Positions 6,415-13,893 of a DNA stretch of 26,540 bases are shown here, piece after piece (position 1 is the stretch's first letter; each line of letters starts with the position of its first letter). Below the pieces are notes generated by a model, which was given only the letters and a program-made list of their open reading frames with translations, was not told the origin of the DNA and searched no databases. Both the position numbers and the translations under genes were made by a program. Origin of the DNA: JAVBPP01 sp031549535 (GTDB lineage Bacteria; Bacillota; Clostridia; Oscillospirales; Acutalibacteraceae); assembly GCA_031549535.1 (NCBI GenBank), contig JAVBPP010000115.1:1-26540 (forward strand), written 5' to 3'.

Positions 6415-6720
6415 TTAACGGAAGAAATTGACAAAGATGCCATCCCTTCTCCCCTCTCGGCGTTCCTCTTTTTCACAGGGTCTAACATCAAAGCACACGA
6501 TGATGGTATCCTCCCCGATGACCTTGATATCGCACCAGGGAATCACAATATCCGCCTCATGCCCCAACAGGCCAAAGCACTTCCCCCGCCCGAAAATGAC
6601 AATGGCGAGCAATTGACCCGTGCAGGTATCCAGCTCCACATCGCAGACAAAGCCCATACGGTTCCCCGTTTTTTCATTGATGACCTGCTTGTTGCGCAAA
6701 TCTGTAACATGACAATGCAT
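6415..6720 (-). CDS. YlmC/YmxH-family PRC-barrel sporulation protein
   Basis: A 101-aa protein of the YlmC/YmxH family. Residues 5-80 form a PRC-barrel domain with the family pattern LRNKQVINEKTGNRMGFVCD, then an FGLLGHEADIVIPW segment and IKVIGEDTIIV. The C-terminal 20 residues are very charged (EKEERREGRR). Family members are found in spore formers, but their molecular role is not settled. AGGGG about nine bases upstream supports the ATG. Its promoter region is next to, or within, the 103-bp hairpin repeat at 6749-6855, which may therefore influence its expression. Confidence 0.8.
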   Translation of the reverse strand: MHCHVTDLRNKQVINEKTGNRMGFVCDVELDTCTGQLLAIVIFGRGKCFGLLGHEADIVIPWCDIKVIGEDTIIVCFDVRPCEKEERREGRRDGIFVNFFR

Positions 6721-6748
6721 CTTGGCCGCCCCTTCACTGTGATATTCC

Positions 6749-6855
6749 TTATACCAATCCCAATTAGAAACAGCTCTATTTTCCTCGGAAAAGCTTTCCC
6801 GTATGTGCTTTTTCGAGGAAAATAAGATAGCTTTTCTTTTTTGGGATTGGTATTA
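6749..6855. repeat. Hairpin repeat element, copy 3 (complete)
   Basis: ATACCAATCCCAA (6751-6763) and TTGGGATTGGTAT (6841-6853) are perfect 13-bp inverted ends. Between them, CTATTTTCCTCG pairs with CGAGGAAAATA and GAAAAGC with GCTTTTTC, so nearly the whole element is one hairpin. Counting TACCAAT as the end, the triplet TTA flanks both sides (6749-6751 and 6853-6855), as a 3-bp target duplication would. It is non-coding and lies between the PHP gene and ymxH. It resembles a MITE and may also act as a terminator for the upstream operon. Confidence 0.7.
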
Positions 6856-6887
6856 GCAGTATATGAATGGGCCAAGTTTGTTGAGAC

Positions 6888-7628
6888 CTATAACAAAATC
6901 CGTTCCAACTCCGGCAAATACTGCCGGGTATCAATGCCATCCAGGCGGTGCGCATCTGTGCCGAGATTAAACACCGCCCCGGTTTCCTTGCCAATGGCAA
7001 AATAGCGGCGAAAAAAGTCTGGGTCGCCCAGGATTGCGCCGGTGTTCAGCTCCCAGGCCACCTGCGCCCGTGTGCCGGCCTGCAGTATATCACCCAGCTC
7101 GTTATCTGTCCAGATGCGCGTGGCATCATGCTTATCTTCCAGGGTATGCATGAACCTGCCGATAAAGGGGTGGGCGATGCAGTCCGCCTCCCCGAGCGCA
7201 AACAGGGATTGCAGCACCGTTTTGGCAAAGGCCTTATACCCCGCTGCGTCCCGCTGTTTCGGCTGCTCATAAAACTCTTGATGGTAGTGGTTATAGCTCA
7301 CCAAGCGATAGTCTAAGGAGGCGCGTATCTGCGCATCCTCGCTGAGTTTCCCCACCCCATAGCCGGAAAGCTCCGCGCCAAACAACACTGCAACGGGTGT
7401 TTCCAGCACGGCAAGCTGCTCTTTAAGCTGTGCAATTTGCGCGGCAAAGCTGCCCTGCACCGGGGAATGGTCGGTCAAGGCAATGCGCTTGAGGCCGCTC
7501 TCCTTGGCGCGGCGGAGTATCTCGGGCAACTCCATCTCCCGCTTCGCACAACCGGAAAAGGTTGTGTGAATATGCAGATTGCTTTGCGCCAGCTCTTTCA
7601 AGTCATAGCACGGGGGGTGTAAAAACAT
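6888..7628 (-). CDS. PHP-domain phosphoesterase, histidinol-phosphatase-like
   Basis: A 246-aa metal-dependent phosphoesterase of the PHP superfamily. Metal ligands are visible in LHIHT (His19, His21), LTDHS (Asp53, His54), FGAELSGYG, CIAHPF and LGTDAH near the C-terminus. ATG at 7626-7628 is chosen because all conserved sequence lies after it and GGTGA precedes it. The upstream in-frame extension overlaps the neighbour. No other histidine-biosynthesis gene is present, so histidinol phosphate is not assured. The protein follows the helical-barrel gene by 44 bases and is likely the last gene of the metG operon. Confidence 0.75.
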   Translation of the reverse strand: MFLHPPCYDLKELAQSNLHIHTTFSGCAKREMELPEILRRAKESGLKRIALTDHSPVQGSFAAQIAQLKEQLAVLETPVAVLFGAELSGYGVGKLSEDAQIRASLDYRLVSYNHYHQEFYEQPKQRDAAGYKAFAKTVLQSLFALGEADCIAHPFIGRFMHTLEDKHDATRIWTDNELGDILQAGTRAQVAWELNTGAILGDPDFFRRYFAIGKETGAVFNLGTDAHRLDGIDTRQYLPELERILL

Positions 7629-7672
7629 CGTATCACCGTTTCTATCAAAATTTAGTTTAAGCAAGACTTCGT

Positions 7673-9085
7673 TCAGGCTTCTCCCCCAATAAATCCATAC
7701 AACCTGCCCAGCCAATAACCGAACAGATAATCGTGCCCGTTGTATTCCATGCCACCGTCCGGCTTGGGAGCCTCCACATCCGTTACGGGGTAGGGGTTTT
7801 GCACCCAGGCGGACCAATCCTTGCGCCTGCGGTCGATGGGCACAGGCATATCTTCCGGCAGCTCCGGCGTTCTGGGGCTTGGGTCAAATTTTACATCAAA
7901 CTGCTGCTCATAGCGTGCAATCGTATCACTGTTCCACTTCATATCAAAGGGGAAAAACCGCAGGGTATCCAGCGCCTTGACGGGCACACCCTCTTCCTCA
8001 TCCCCCAGGTATTTTTGAAACACAAAATTGTAAATCGGCGTCCCCATAATGCGCACACCATGGTAGAGTGAATCCTTGTTCCAAAAATCCTGCACAAAGT
8101 TTTTCACCGCTTCCGCCAGCTTGGGGCTGGGGAACTGGCCTTTTTCCCGCTCAAACAAATCCGCCATGAATTCATAGGGCTTCATGCCATTCGGCAGAAC
8201 AACTTCCTCCTTGCTGTAACCATAAGCAAAAGTGCGCAGACCCTGCATATATACCTCTAACAGCTGCGGATCCTCCTCCAGCTCCAGCATAGGCAGGCGT
8301 TCCATGATATGCATTACATTATCGCTGTGGTTGGCCATCTGCGGCGGCATGGGCAGCCAGGTTGTTACGGAATATCCCGCTAAGCCGTCCTCAATGGCGA
8401 ATTTGCGGTAAAGCGCACCATATTTACTATCGCCGGTCACGTATTCGGCAATTTTCAAATGCTGCAGCAGTAAAAAGCCATGTAAGTGCGTATTTTTCGT
8501 GGTGTATTCCACTGTATAGTCGCCCCAGGTGGTCATGTTACCGTTCTGGTCGATAATGCGGCAGCCGTTTTCCAGCAGGGTATCCACAAGCTCCCGGACA
8601 TCCGCCGCTATCAGCGCCTTTTCCTGCACATCGGCGGCATATTTATAAGCATAATAAAAGCCAAAAAACACGCCGTCCATCTGGTCTGTGGAGACGTCAC
8701 CGTTCCAATAGACGCCCTCTTTTTCATTCAGCGTCCAACGCTTTTCGCGGGCAAGCCCCAAAAAATTGGGGTTATCCTGCGGCCACCAGGCACGCGCCAG
8801 CAGGCCCTTTTTGCCGGAGATGTGACAGAGCTTATGCAAGCCCGAAAGCAGCAGCGAAACAAACTGTTTATCCGCCGGGTCCTGCGTTACCGCATACTTA
8901 AAGGAAAACACAGCCGCCATCATGCCGGTCATATAAGCATCATCCGGCATGTCATAGGACACAAAGGGCACGTCCTCCGTCGGCAGGCGCAGCTTGCACA
9001 GCACCTGTCCCTCCAGCATAAAGCGGCTGCGCAGGTCGTGCTCAAAAATTTCGGCCTTCTTTTTCATGGTCAACGGTTGCGGCAT
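7673..9085 (-). CDS. Uncharacterised protein, probably an (alpha/alpha)6-barrel fold
   Basis: A 470-aa protein without signal peptide or membrane helix. I do not recognise a named family. Repeated amphipathic helices and aromatic, Asp-rich loops (SYDMPDDAYMTGMM, STDQMDGVFFGFYYAY, NTHLHGFLLLQHLKIAEY) recall (alpha/alpha)6-barrel glycosidases, epimerases or lyases, with a proline-rich C-terminal third. Catalytic residues cannot be named with confidence. ATG at 9083-9085 follows AGGGG by nine bases. The earlier in-frame ATG would overlap tatD. It sits between tatD and the PHP gene with short gaps, an unusual place for a carbohydrate enzyme. A sulfatase and GH29 fucosidase elsewhere in the window make a glycan role plausible but unproven. 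Confidence 0.55.
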   Translation of the reverse strand: MPQPLTMKKKAEIFEHDLRSRFMLEGQVLCKLRLPTEDVPFVSYDMPDDAYMTGMMAAVFSFKYAVTQDPADKQFVSLLLSGLHKLCHISGKKGLLARAWWPQDNPNFLGLAREKRWTLNEKEGVYWNGDVSTDQMDGVFFGFYYAYKYAADVQEKALIAADVRELVDTLLENGCRIIDQNGNMTTWGDYTVEYTTKNTHLHGFLLLQHLKIAEYVTGDSKYGALYRKFAIEDGLAGYSVTTWLPMPPQMANHSDNVMHIMERLPMLELEEDPQLLEVYMQGLRTFAYGYSKEEVVLPNGMKPYEFMADLFEREKGQFPSPKLAEAVKNFVQDFWNKDSLYHGVRIMGTPIYNFVFQKYLGDEEEGVPVKALDTLRFFPFDMKWNSDTIARYEQQFDVKFDPSPRTPELPEDMPVPIDRRRKDWSAWVQNPYPVTDVEAPKPDGGMEYNGHDYLFGYWLGRLYGFIGGEA

Positions 9086-9107
9086 AGTAGTTTCCCCTTT
9101 CGTTTTA

Positions 9108-9887
9108 TTATATGTTGATTGTAAGCAAGACACAGGCATTCTTGCAGGTCTGTTCTAGCAAGTTTTCCACTGAAATCCCTCGTGCTTGGGCAATTGTTTC
9201 GGCCACAAAGCGAATCTGCGCCGAGTCGTTGCGCTTCCCCCGATTGGGAACCGGGGTCATGTAGGGGCTGTCTGTCTCTAAGAGCAGACGCTCCAGCGGA
9301 ATTTCGGCAGCCACCTCCAGCGGCCTTCTCGCCTTGTGAAAGGTCACCGCGCCGCCCAAGCCGATATACATGCCCAGCGCCACAGTTTCTTTGGCCAGCT
9401 CCGTGCCGCCGGAAAAGCAGTGCACCACCCCGCGCGGCCTGTATTGGCGCAGCAGACGCATGGTATCCTCGTGCGCCTCCCTGTCATGCACCACAACGGG
9501 CAAGTCATGCTCCTTGGCAAAGATAAGCTGATTTTCAAACAGGGCAAGCTGCGCCTCGCGCGGGGAGAAATCATAGTGATAATCCAGCCCAATTTCCCCC
9601 ACGGCAACGCATTTTTCATGCCGTATATGCTCCTGCAGCTGACATAAAAACGTATTCCAATCCGTTTTGGCGGCGTTATGCGGATGGACACCACAGGCAG
9701 CGTAGAGATAGGGATAACGCTCCGCCAAAGCCAGGGTGCGTGTGCAACTTTCCTCACTGTCCGCACAGCTGAGCACAGCGCAAACGCCCTGCGCAGGCAG
9801 AGCCTGCAGCAGTGCATCCCGGTCGCAATCAAACGCGCTGTCATCATAGTGCGCGTGGCTGTCAAAAATCGGCCCGTTTGCGTTCAT
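9108..9887 (-). CDS. tatD: TatD-family metal-dependent deoxyribonuclease
   Basis: A 259-aa TIM-barrel hydrolase. Metal-binding motifs occur in the usual order: FDSHAHYDD (His11, His13), AVGEIGLDYHYD, PVVVHDREAHED, VVHCFSGG and LLETDSPYMTP. Family members show 3'-5' DNase activity and are linked to DNA repair or quality control in the cytoplasm. The ATG overlaps the metG stop codon (ATGA at 9884-9887), so the two are translationally coupled. The metG-tatD order is common in Firmicutes. Length is normal. Confidence 0.92.
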   Translation of the reverse strand: MNANGPIFDSHAHYDDSAFDCDRDALLQALPAQGVCAVLSCADSEESCTRTLALAERYPYLYAACGVHPHNAAKTDWNTFLCQLQEHIRHEKCVAVGEIGLDYHYDFSPREAQLALFENQLIFAKEHDLPVVVHDREAHEDTMRLLRQYRPRGVVHCFSGGTELAKETVALGMYIGLGGAVTFHKARRPLEVAAEIPLERLLLETDSPYMTPVPNRGKRNDSAQIRFVAETIAQARGISVENLLEQTCKNACVLLTINI

Positions 9888-11818
9888 CGAATTCGCGCCC
9901 CCGCCGGCATATCGTCCACAAAAATGACGCGCACTTCGCTCTCTGAGCAGTCCGCCGCCAGTATCATACCACAGCTCTCCACCCCGCACAGTGTGGCAGG
10001 CTTGAGGTTCGCAACTAAAATGATGCGCCTGCCGACCAAATCATCCGGGTTGTACCAGGGGGCAATGCCGGAGACCACGGTGCGCGGCTGTTTGCTGCCG
10101 TCGTTTAATGTGAGCTGCAGGAGCTTTTTGGCGCGTTTAATCGGCTCACAGGCGGTGATTTCCGCCACGCGCAGCTCCACTTTTTCAAAATCGGCATAGG
10201 CGATTTCAGCAAGACCCACCGGCTCCTCCGGCCCTGCTTCTTCCTGCGTTTCTTCCTGTACGGCAGCCAGTTCCGCCAGTTTCTTCGGCGCGTCGATGCG
10301 CTCAAACAGCACACTCGCCTGCCCCACCGCCGCGTTTTGCGGCAGTTTGCCGAAGCTGTCCAGGCTCGCATAATCCAGAATGTCCGTGTTGATCTGCGCC
10401 GCAATCTTCTGCGCCGTTTCGGGTAGGAAGGGGGTCAGCAGCACACTGATAAAGCGGATAGCTTCCAGCAGGTTGTAAAGCACAGCCGCCAGCCGCTCCC
10501 GCTTTTCCTCGTCCTTCGCCAGCACCCAGGGCATGGTTTCGTCGATATATTTGTTGCTGCGGTGCGCAAGAGCAAACACCTGCTCCAACGCGTCCGCAAC
10601 GCGGAAGGTCGCCATCAGTTCCTCGATTTTTGCGGGTGCGGCAAGGCACAGGTTTTGCAGCTCCCTGTCAATTTCTTCCTGCGCCGTAGATACGGGCAGA
10701 ATGCCTCCAAAATACTTGTGCACCATGGCCACCGTGCGGTTTACGAGATTGCCCAAGGTGTTTGCAAGCTCCGCATTGTAGCGTTCGATGATGGTTTCAT
10801 AGCTGATGGAACCGTCCTGCGCGTAGGGCATCTCAGAGAGCATGTAATAGCGCACCGCGTCCGTGCCAAATTGCGCGGCCAGCTCATCCGCATAAATCAC
10901 ATTGCCGCGCGACTTGGACATTTTGTCCGTTCCAAACAGCATCCAGGGGTGGCCAAAGATTTTTTTCGGCAGTTCCTCCCCCAGCGCCATGAGCATAATC
11001 GGCCAGTAAATTGTATGAAAGCGCAGGATGTCCTTGCCGATGATATGTGCATCCGCAGGCCAGAATTTGGTGTAGAGTTCACCCTTCGTATCCACGCTGT
11101 AATCCAGCGCGGTGATATAGTTGGAGAGCGCGTCAATCCAGACATAGACCACGTGGCCGGGATCAAAATCCACCGGCACGCCCCAAGTGAAACTGCTGCG
11201 GGAAACGCACAAATCTTGCAAGCCGGGCTTAATGAAGTTATTGAGCATCTCCTTTTTGCGGCTCTCGGGAAAAATAAAATCCGGATGCGTCTCGATGTGC
11301 TCTTCCAAACGTTGTTGGTATTTGGAAAGGCGCAGGAAATATGCCTCCTCGCTGCTTTGCACAACCGCGCGGCCACAATCCGGGCATTTGCCGTCCACCA
11401 GCTGGGACTCTGTGAAAAAGCTCTCGCAAGGCACGCAGTACTTGCCCTCGTATTGATCTTTATAGATATCGCCCTGCTCATACAGCTTTTTGAAAATCTT
11501 CTGCACGGCCTTTTCGTGATAATCGTCCGTGGTGCGAATGAATTTATCGTAGGTGGTGTTCAGCAAATCGCAAATAGTCCGGATTTCTCCGGCTACCTTG
11601 TCCACATATTCCTTGGGCGTAACACCCGCCTCCTTGGCGGATTCCTCAATCTTCTGCCCATGCTCATCTGTTCCGGTCAGGAAGAACACATCATACCCCT
11701 GCATGCGCTTATACCGCGCAATCGCATCGGTCAACACGATTTCATAGGAGTTGCCCACATGCGGCTTTTTGGAGGTGTAAGCGATGGCGGTGGTGATATA
11801 AAATTTTTCTTTTGGCAT
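9884..11818 (-). CDS. metG: Methionyl-tRNA synthetase
   Basis: A 644-aa class I aminoacyl-tRNA synthetase that charges tRNA-Met. The HIGH motif appears as PHVGN (residues 19-23) and KMSKS at 299-303. Four cysteines (128, 131, 145, 148) form a zinc knuckle. The anticodon-binding domain follows, and residues from about 540 form a C-terminal EMAP-like tRNA-binding domain. ATG at 11816-11818 has GGGAGGA seven bases upstream. The extension to 11851 lies over a leader hairpin and is rejected. A sigma-A promoter at 11879-11906 gives a short leader with that hairpin. No T-box signature was found. First gene of the metG-tatD-barrel-PHP cluster. Confidence 0.96.
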   Translation of the reverse strand: MPKEKFYITTAIAYTSKKPHVGNSYEIVLTDAIARYKRMQGYDVFFLTGTDEHGQKIEESAKEAGVTPKEYVDKVAGEIRTICDLLNTTYDKFIRTTDDYHEKAVQKIFKKLYEQGDIYKDQYEGKYCVPCESFFTESQLVDGKCPDCGRAVVQSSEEAYFLRLSKYQQRLEEHIETHPDFIFPESRKKEMLNNFIKPGLQDLCVSRSSFTWGVPVDFDPGHVVYVWIDALSNYITALDYSVDTKGELYTKFWPADAHIIGKDILRFHTIYWPIMLMALGEELPKKIFGHPWMLFGTDKMSKSRGNVIYADELAAQFGTDAVRYYMLSEMPYAQDGSISYETIIERYNAELANTLGNLVNRTVAMVHKYFGGILPVSTAQEEIDRELQNLCLAAPAKIEELMATFRVADALEQVFALAHRSNKYIDETMPWVLAKDEEKRERLAAVLYNLLEAIRFISVLLTPFLPETAQKIAAQINTDILDYASLDSFGKLPQNAAVGQASVLFERIDAPKKLAELAAVQEETQEEAGPEEPVGLAEIAYADFEKVELRVAEITACEPIKRAKKLLQLTLNDGSKQPRTVVSGIAPWYNPDDLVGRRIILVANLKPATLCGVESCGMILAADCSESEVRVIFVDDMPAGARIR

Positions 11819-11838
11819 GGATGTTCCTCCCGATGTTT

Positions 11839-11866
11839 CACCAATCCCCATCTAAGGGGATTGGTG
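11839..11866 (-). repeat. metG leader hairpin, TACCAAT-type (copy 4)
   Basis: CACCAATCCCC (11839-11849) and GGGGATTGGTG (11856-11866) form a perfect 11-bp stem with a 6-nt loop, just upstream of the metG ribosome site and about five bases after the predicted transcription start. The outer arms share ACCAATC/GATTGGT with the other elements while the inner arms differ but remain paired. No flanking TTA/TAA duplication is seen here. It could shield the 5' end of the transcript or affect initiation. Confidence 0.6.
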
Positions 11867-11878
11867 CTAGATATGCAT

Positions 11879-11906
11879 AGTATACCATTTTTAGGAAGAA
11901 ATACAA
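11879..11906 (-). promoter_or_regulatory. Sigma-A promoter of metG
   Basis: On the minus strand TTGTAT (11906-11901) and TATACT (11884-11879) are 16 bp apart. Transcription would start near 11872. Confidence 0.6.
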
Positions 11907-11922
11907 GAGGGGTGATCGGGAC

Positions 11923-12085
11923 TAATTGCTCCGCTGATTAAGCCTTGCGTAATCAGGGGTAAGGATTTTCATTGTTAGGCAAGGAAAAAAACGCAGGAAT
12001 ACTTTCGTATTCCGAGGCTTTTTGACGCTGCATGGCGGTGAAAAGACTACCCGTGATGCGCAAGGTTTAATCAGCGGAGCAATAA
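11923..12085. mobile_element. 157-bp MITE-like inverted-repeat element flanked by TAA
   Basis: This fills most of the 357-bp gap between metG and the sulfatase. The ends (11926-11949 and 12059-12082) are 24-bp inverted repeats beginning TTGCTCCGCTGATTAA with one mismatch, itself a G-U pair in RNA. TAA flanks both (11923-11925, 12083-12085), as a 3-bp target duplication. Inside, ATCA/TGAT, GGTA/TACC, TTTTCA/TGAAAA and GGAATAC/GTATTCC (tip, loop TTTC) continue the pairing, so the entire element folds as one hairpin. No ORF is present, so movement would need a transposase elsewhere. A structured RNA is the alternative. Confidence 0.65.
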
Positions 12086-12114
12086 TTGCATGCAAGGTGT
12101 GAATATGCTACTAT
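12086..12114 (+). promoter_or_regulatory. Possible promoter/operator of the sulfatase gene
   Basis: TTGCAT (12086-12091), 17 bp, TACTAT (12109-12114) is a weak sigma-A match. The -35 lies inside a perfect 10-bp palindrome TTGCATGCAA (12086-12095), a candidate operator. It directly abuts the MITE-like element. Confidence 0.35.
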
Positions 12115-12175
12115 TACTTCGGTGCTTAACAATAGCAATAACACTCCCCTTCCAATTAAAAAGGAGCTGGCGAGC

Positions 12176-13645
12176 ATGAACATCCTCTTTATTGACATCG
12201 ACACCCTGCGGCCGGATCATATGGGTTGTTACGGCTATGGCCGGAACACCACTCCGTGCATCGACGAAATTGCGCGGGAGGGAGTTGTGTTCCGGGACTA
12301 TTACTGTGCCGACGCGCCCTGCCTGCCGTCACGCGCGAGCCTGGTCAGCGGGACGTTTGGCCTGCGCCACGGCGCGGTGGGGCACGGCGGCACCTGCGCG
12401 GACAAACGCTACCTCGGCGAAACGCGCGATTTCCGGGATGAGGCGGACGAAAACAATCTCTGGCATGTGTTCCGCAAAGCGGGCATGTATACCGCGTCTA
12501 TCAGTACCTTTGCGGAGCGCCATTCCTCGCAGTGGTTCAACAGCGGCTTTCACGAAACACACAATGTCGGCTGCTGCGGGGTGGAGTCGGGCGAACGTGT
12601 TTTACCTGTTGCGTTGGATTGGCTGGAACGCAACAAAAACCGGGATGACTGGTTTTTGCACCTGCATCTCTGGGATCCGCACACGCCCTACCGTGCGCCG
12701 GCCGCGTTCGGGAATCCCTTTGCGGATGACCCTGCGGCGGACTGGATCAGCGAGGATGTGCTGCAGGAGCATCTGCGCCATGTCGGCCCGCACAGCCTCC
12801 ATGAATTGAATATGTATAACGGAGAAAACAATCCCCTCTATCCCCGCCAACCCGGCAGTGCGCAGGATTTGGCCGGCGTAAAGCGAATTTTTGACGGCTA
12901 CGACTGCGGCATTCGCTATGCCGATACGCTTTTGGGGCAGGTATTTGACAAACTGCGAGAATATGGGATTTACGAGGATACGGCGATTCTCATCACCTCC
13001 GATCACGGCGAAAACATGGGGGAACTGGGCATCTACGCGGAGCATGCCACGGCCGACCATGCCACCTGCCATATCCCGATGATTGTCAAGTGGCCAGGGA
13101 TACAGGGCGGCAGAATGCTCGGTGGGCTGCACTATAATCTCGACCTTGCGCCGACTGTGGCGGAATTGCTGGACGTGGACGGGTATGCGAATTGGGACGG
13201 TGAGAGCTTTGCGGCGGCGTTCACGGAGCAAACATCCTGCGGGCGGGAGTATCTCGTTCTCTCGCAGATGGCACATGTCTGCCAGCGCACGGTGCGTTTT
13301 GACGATTGGCTCTATATGCGTAGCTATCATGACGGCTTACATCTGTTTGACAAGGAGATGCTCTTTAACCTGAAAGATGACCCCTATGAGCAAACGAATC
13401 TCTGCAAAGAACAGCCGGAGCTCTGCCAAAAAGCGGCAAAATATCTGCTGGATTGGCATGACGACCTAATGGCCGTTTCCCAAAGTCAGATTGACCCGCT
13501 CTGGACTGTTCTGCGGGAGGGCGCTCCGTTCCATGCGAAAGGCCGTCTGGAATCCTATTGCGAACGCCTGGAGCAAACCGGCAGAGGAGAGGGAGCAAAA
13601 CAGCTAAAAGCCCGGCGCGAGCAGGGATGGTTTTTTGGGAAATAA
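12176..13645 (+). CDS. Cys-type sulfatase (arylsulfatase family), cytoplasmic
   Basis: A 489-aa sulfate-ester hydrolase of the alkaline-phosphatase superfamily. Metal-binding aspartates are in FIDIDTLRPDH (residues 5-15) and SDHGENMGELGIYAEH. The sulfatase signature is CLPSRASLVSG with Cys49, the residue converted to formylglycine. Being Cys-type in an anaerobe, it should need a radical-SAM maturase (anSME), which is not in this window. There is no signal peptide, so it acts inside the cell on imported sulfated sugars. AAGGAG about eleven bases before the ATG at 12176 sets the start. The earlier in-frame ATG at 12086 lies in the promoter region. Substrate cannot be told from sequence. GH29 and isomerase genes nearby suggest glycan use. 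Confidence 0.88.
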   Translation: MNILFIDIDTLRPDHMGCYGYGRNTTPCIDEIAREGVVFRDYYCADAPCLPSRASLVSGTFGLRHGAVGHGGTCADKRYLGETRDFRDEADENNLWHVFRKAGMYTASISTFAERHSSQWFNSGFHETHNVGCCGVESGERVLPVALDWLERNKNRDDWFLHLHLWDPHTPYRAPAAFGNPFADDPAADWISEDVLQEHLRHVGPHSLHELNMYNGENNPLYPRQPGSAQDLAGVKRIFDGYDCGIRYADTLLGQVFDKLREYGIYEDTAILITSDHGENMGELGIYAEHATADHATCHIPMIVKWPGIQGGRMLGGLHYNLDLAPTVAELLDVDGYANWDGESFAAAFTEQTSCGREYLVLSQMAHVCQRTVRFDDWLYMRSYHDGLHLFDKEMLFNLKDDPYEQTNLCKEQPELCQKAAKYLLDWHDDLMAVSQSQIDPLWTVLREGAPFHAKGRLESYCERLEQTGRGEGAKQLKARREQGWFFGK

Positions 13646-13650
13646 GCCAC

Positions 13651-13679
13651 TTGACAATGCTGCAAAAGCGCGGCATAAT
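13651..13679 (+). promoter_or_regulatory. Strong sigma-A promoter after the sulfatase
   Basis: TTGACA (13651-13656) and CATAAT (13674-13679) with a 17-bp spacer, the best sigma-A match in the window. It starts six bases after the sulfatase stop codon. Transcription would begin near 13686. Confidence 0.75.
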
Positions 13680-13711
13680 ATGGCTTACCAATAATAAAGG
13701 AGGCAAAAGCC

Positions 13712-13807
13712 ATGGCGCATACACAAACATGCATACCGTGCTGCACGCGCCGAGTTCGTATTGCTTTAACCGCAAACGGGCTTTTGCCGCCGTGTATCAA
13801 ATCGTAG
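13712..13807 (+). CDS. Possible 31-aa leader peptide or small protein
   Basis: An ideal ribosome site AAAGGAGG (13696-13703) lies eight bases before ATG at 13712, opening a 31-codon frame beginning MAHTQTCIPCC, with further RRVR and PPC segments and ending in KS at 13807. The stop codon is 20 bases before a very strong terminator, and a strong promoter lies upstream. The unit could encode a small protein, a leader peptide that controls read-through into the GNAT and methyltransferase genes, or a small RNA of about 190 nt. I recognise no family. AACCGC (13768-13773) inside the frame is complementary to GCGGTT (13834-13839) in the terminator stem, which would allow an antiterminator fold. Confidence 0.45.
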   Translation: MAHTQTCIPCCTRRVRIALTANGLLPPCIKS

Positions 13808-13827
13808 TATCGCGGATACTGTATTTG

Positions 13828-13878
13828 AAACAAGCGGTTGGAGTCCAAAGATGGATTCCAACCGCTTGTTTGTTTTTT
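13828..13878 (+). terminator. Intrinsic terminator / possible attenuator before the GNAT gene
   Basis: A 15-bp perfect stem (13828-13842 with 13857-13871) extends through a G-U pair and TCCA/TGGA to a 4-nt AAGA loop, about 20 bp in all, followed by G and six T (13873-13878). The Shine-Dalgarno site of the GNAT gene begins two bases later, so the downstream genes can only be expressed from the 13651 promoter by read-through. Confidence 0.85.
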
Positions 13879-13893
13879 AGGGAGGCCACCAAC

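Noticed and set aside
10562..11941. 459-codon open frame on the plus strand
   Set aside because: It is antisense to metG, whose motifs (HVGN, KMSKS, zinc cysteines) are unmistakable. Long antisense frames are common in GC-rich coding DNA, and this one has no ribosome site or recognisable domain.
11867..12100. T-box riboswitch for metG
   Set aside because: The conserved T-box sequence and specifier stem were looked for on the minus strand and not seen. The promoter at 11879-11906 leaves a leader too short for a T-box.
12602..13330. 242-codon minus-strand frame within the sulfatase
   Set aside because: No ribosome site, no recognisable domain, and fully inside the coding region of the sulfatase with its CLPSR motif.
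13558..13893. N-terminal extension of the GNAT protein by 112 codons
   Set aside because: It would read through the end of the sulfatase, a promoter and a strong terminator. The conserved GNAT sequence begins after 13894, where a good ribosome site is present.
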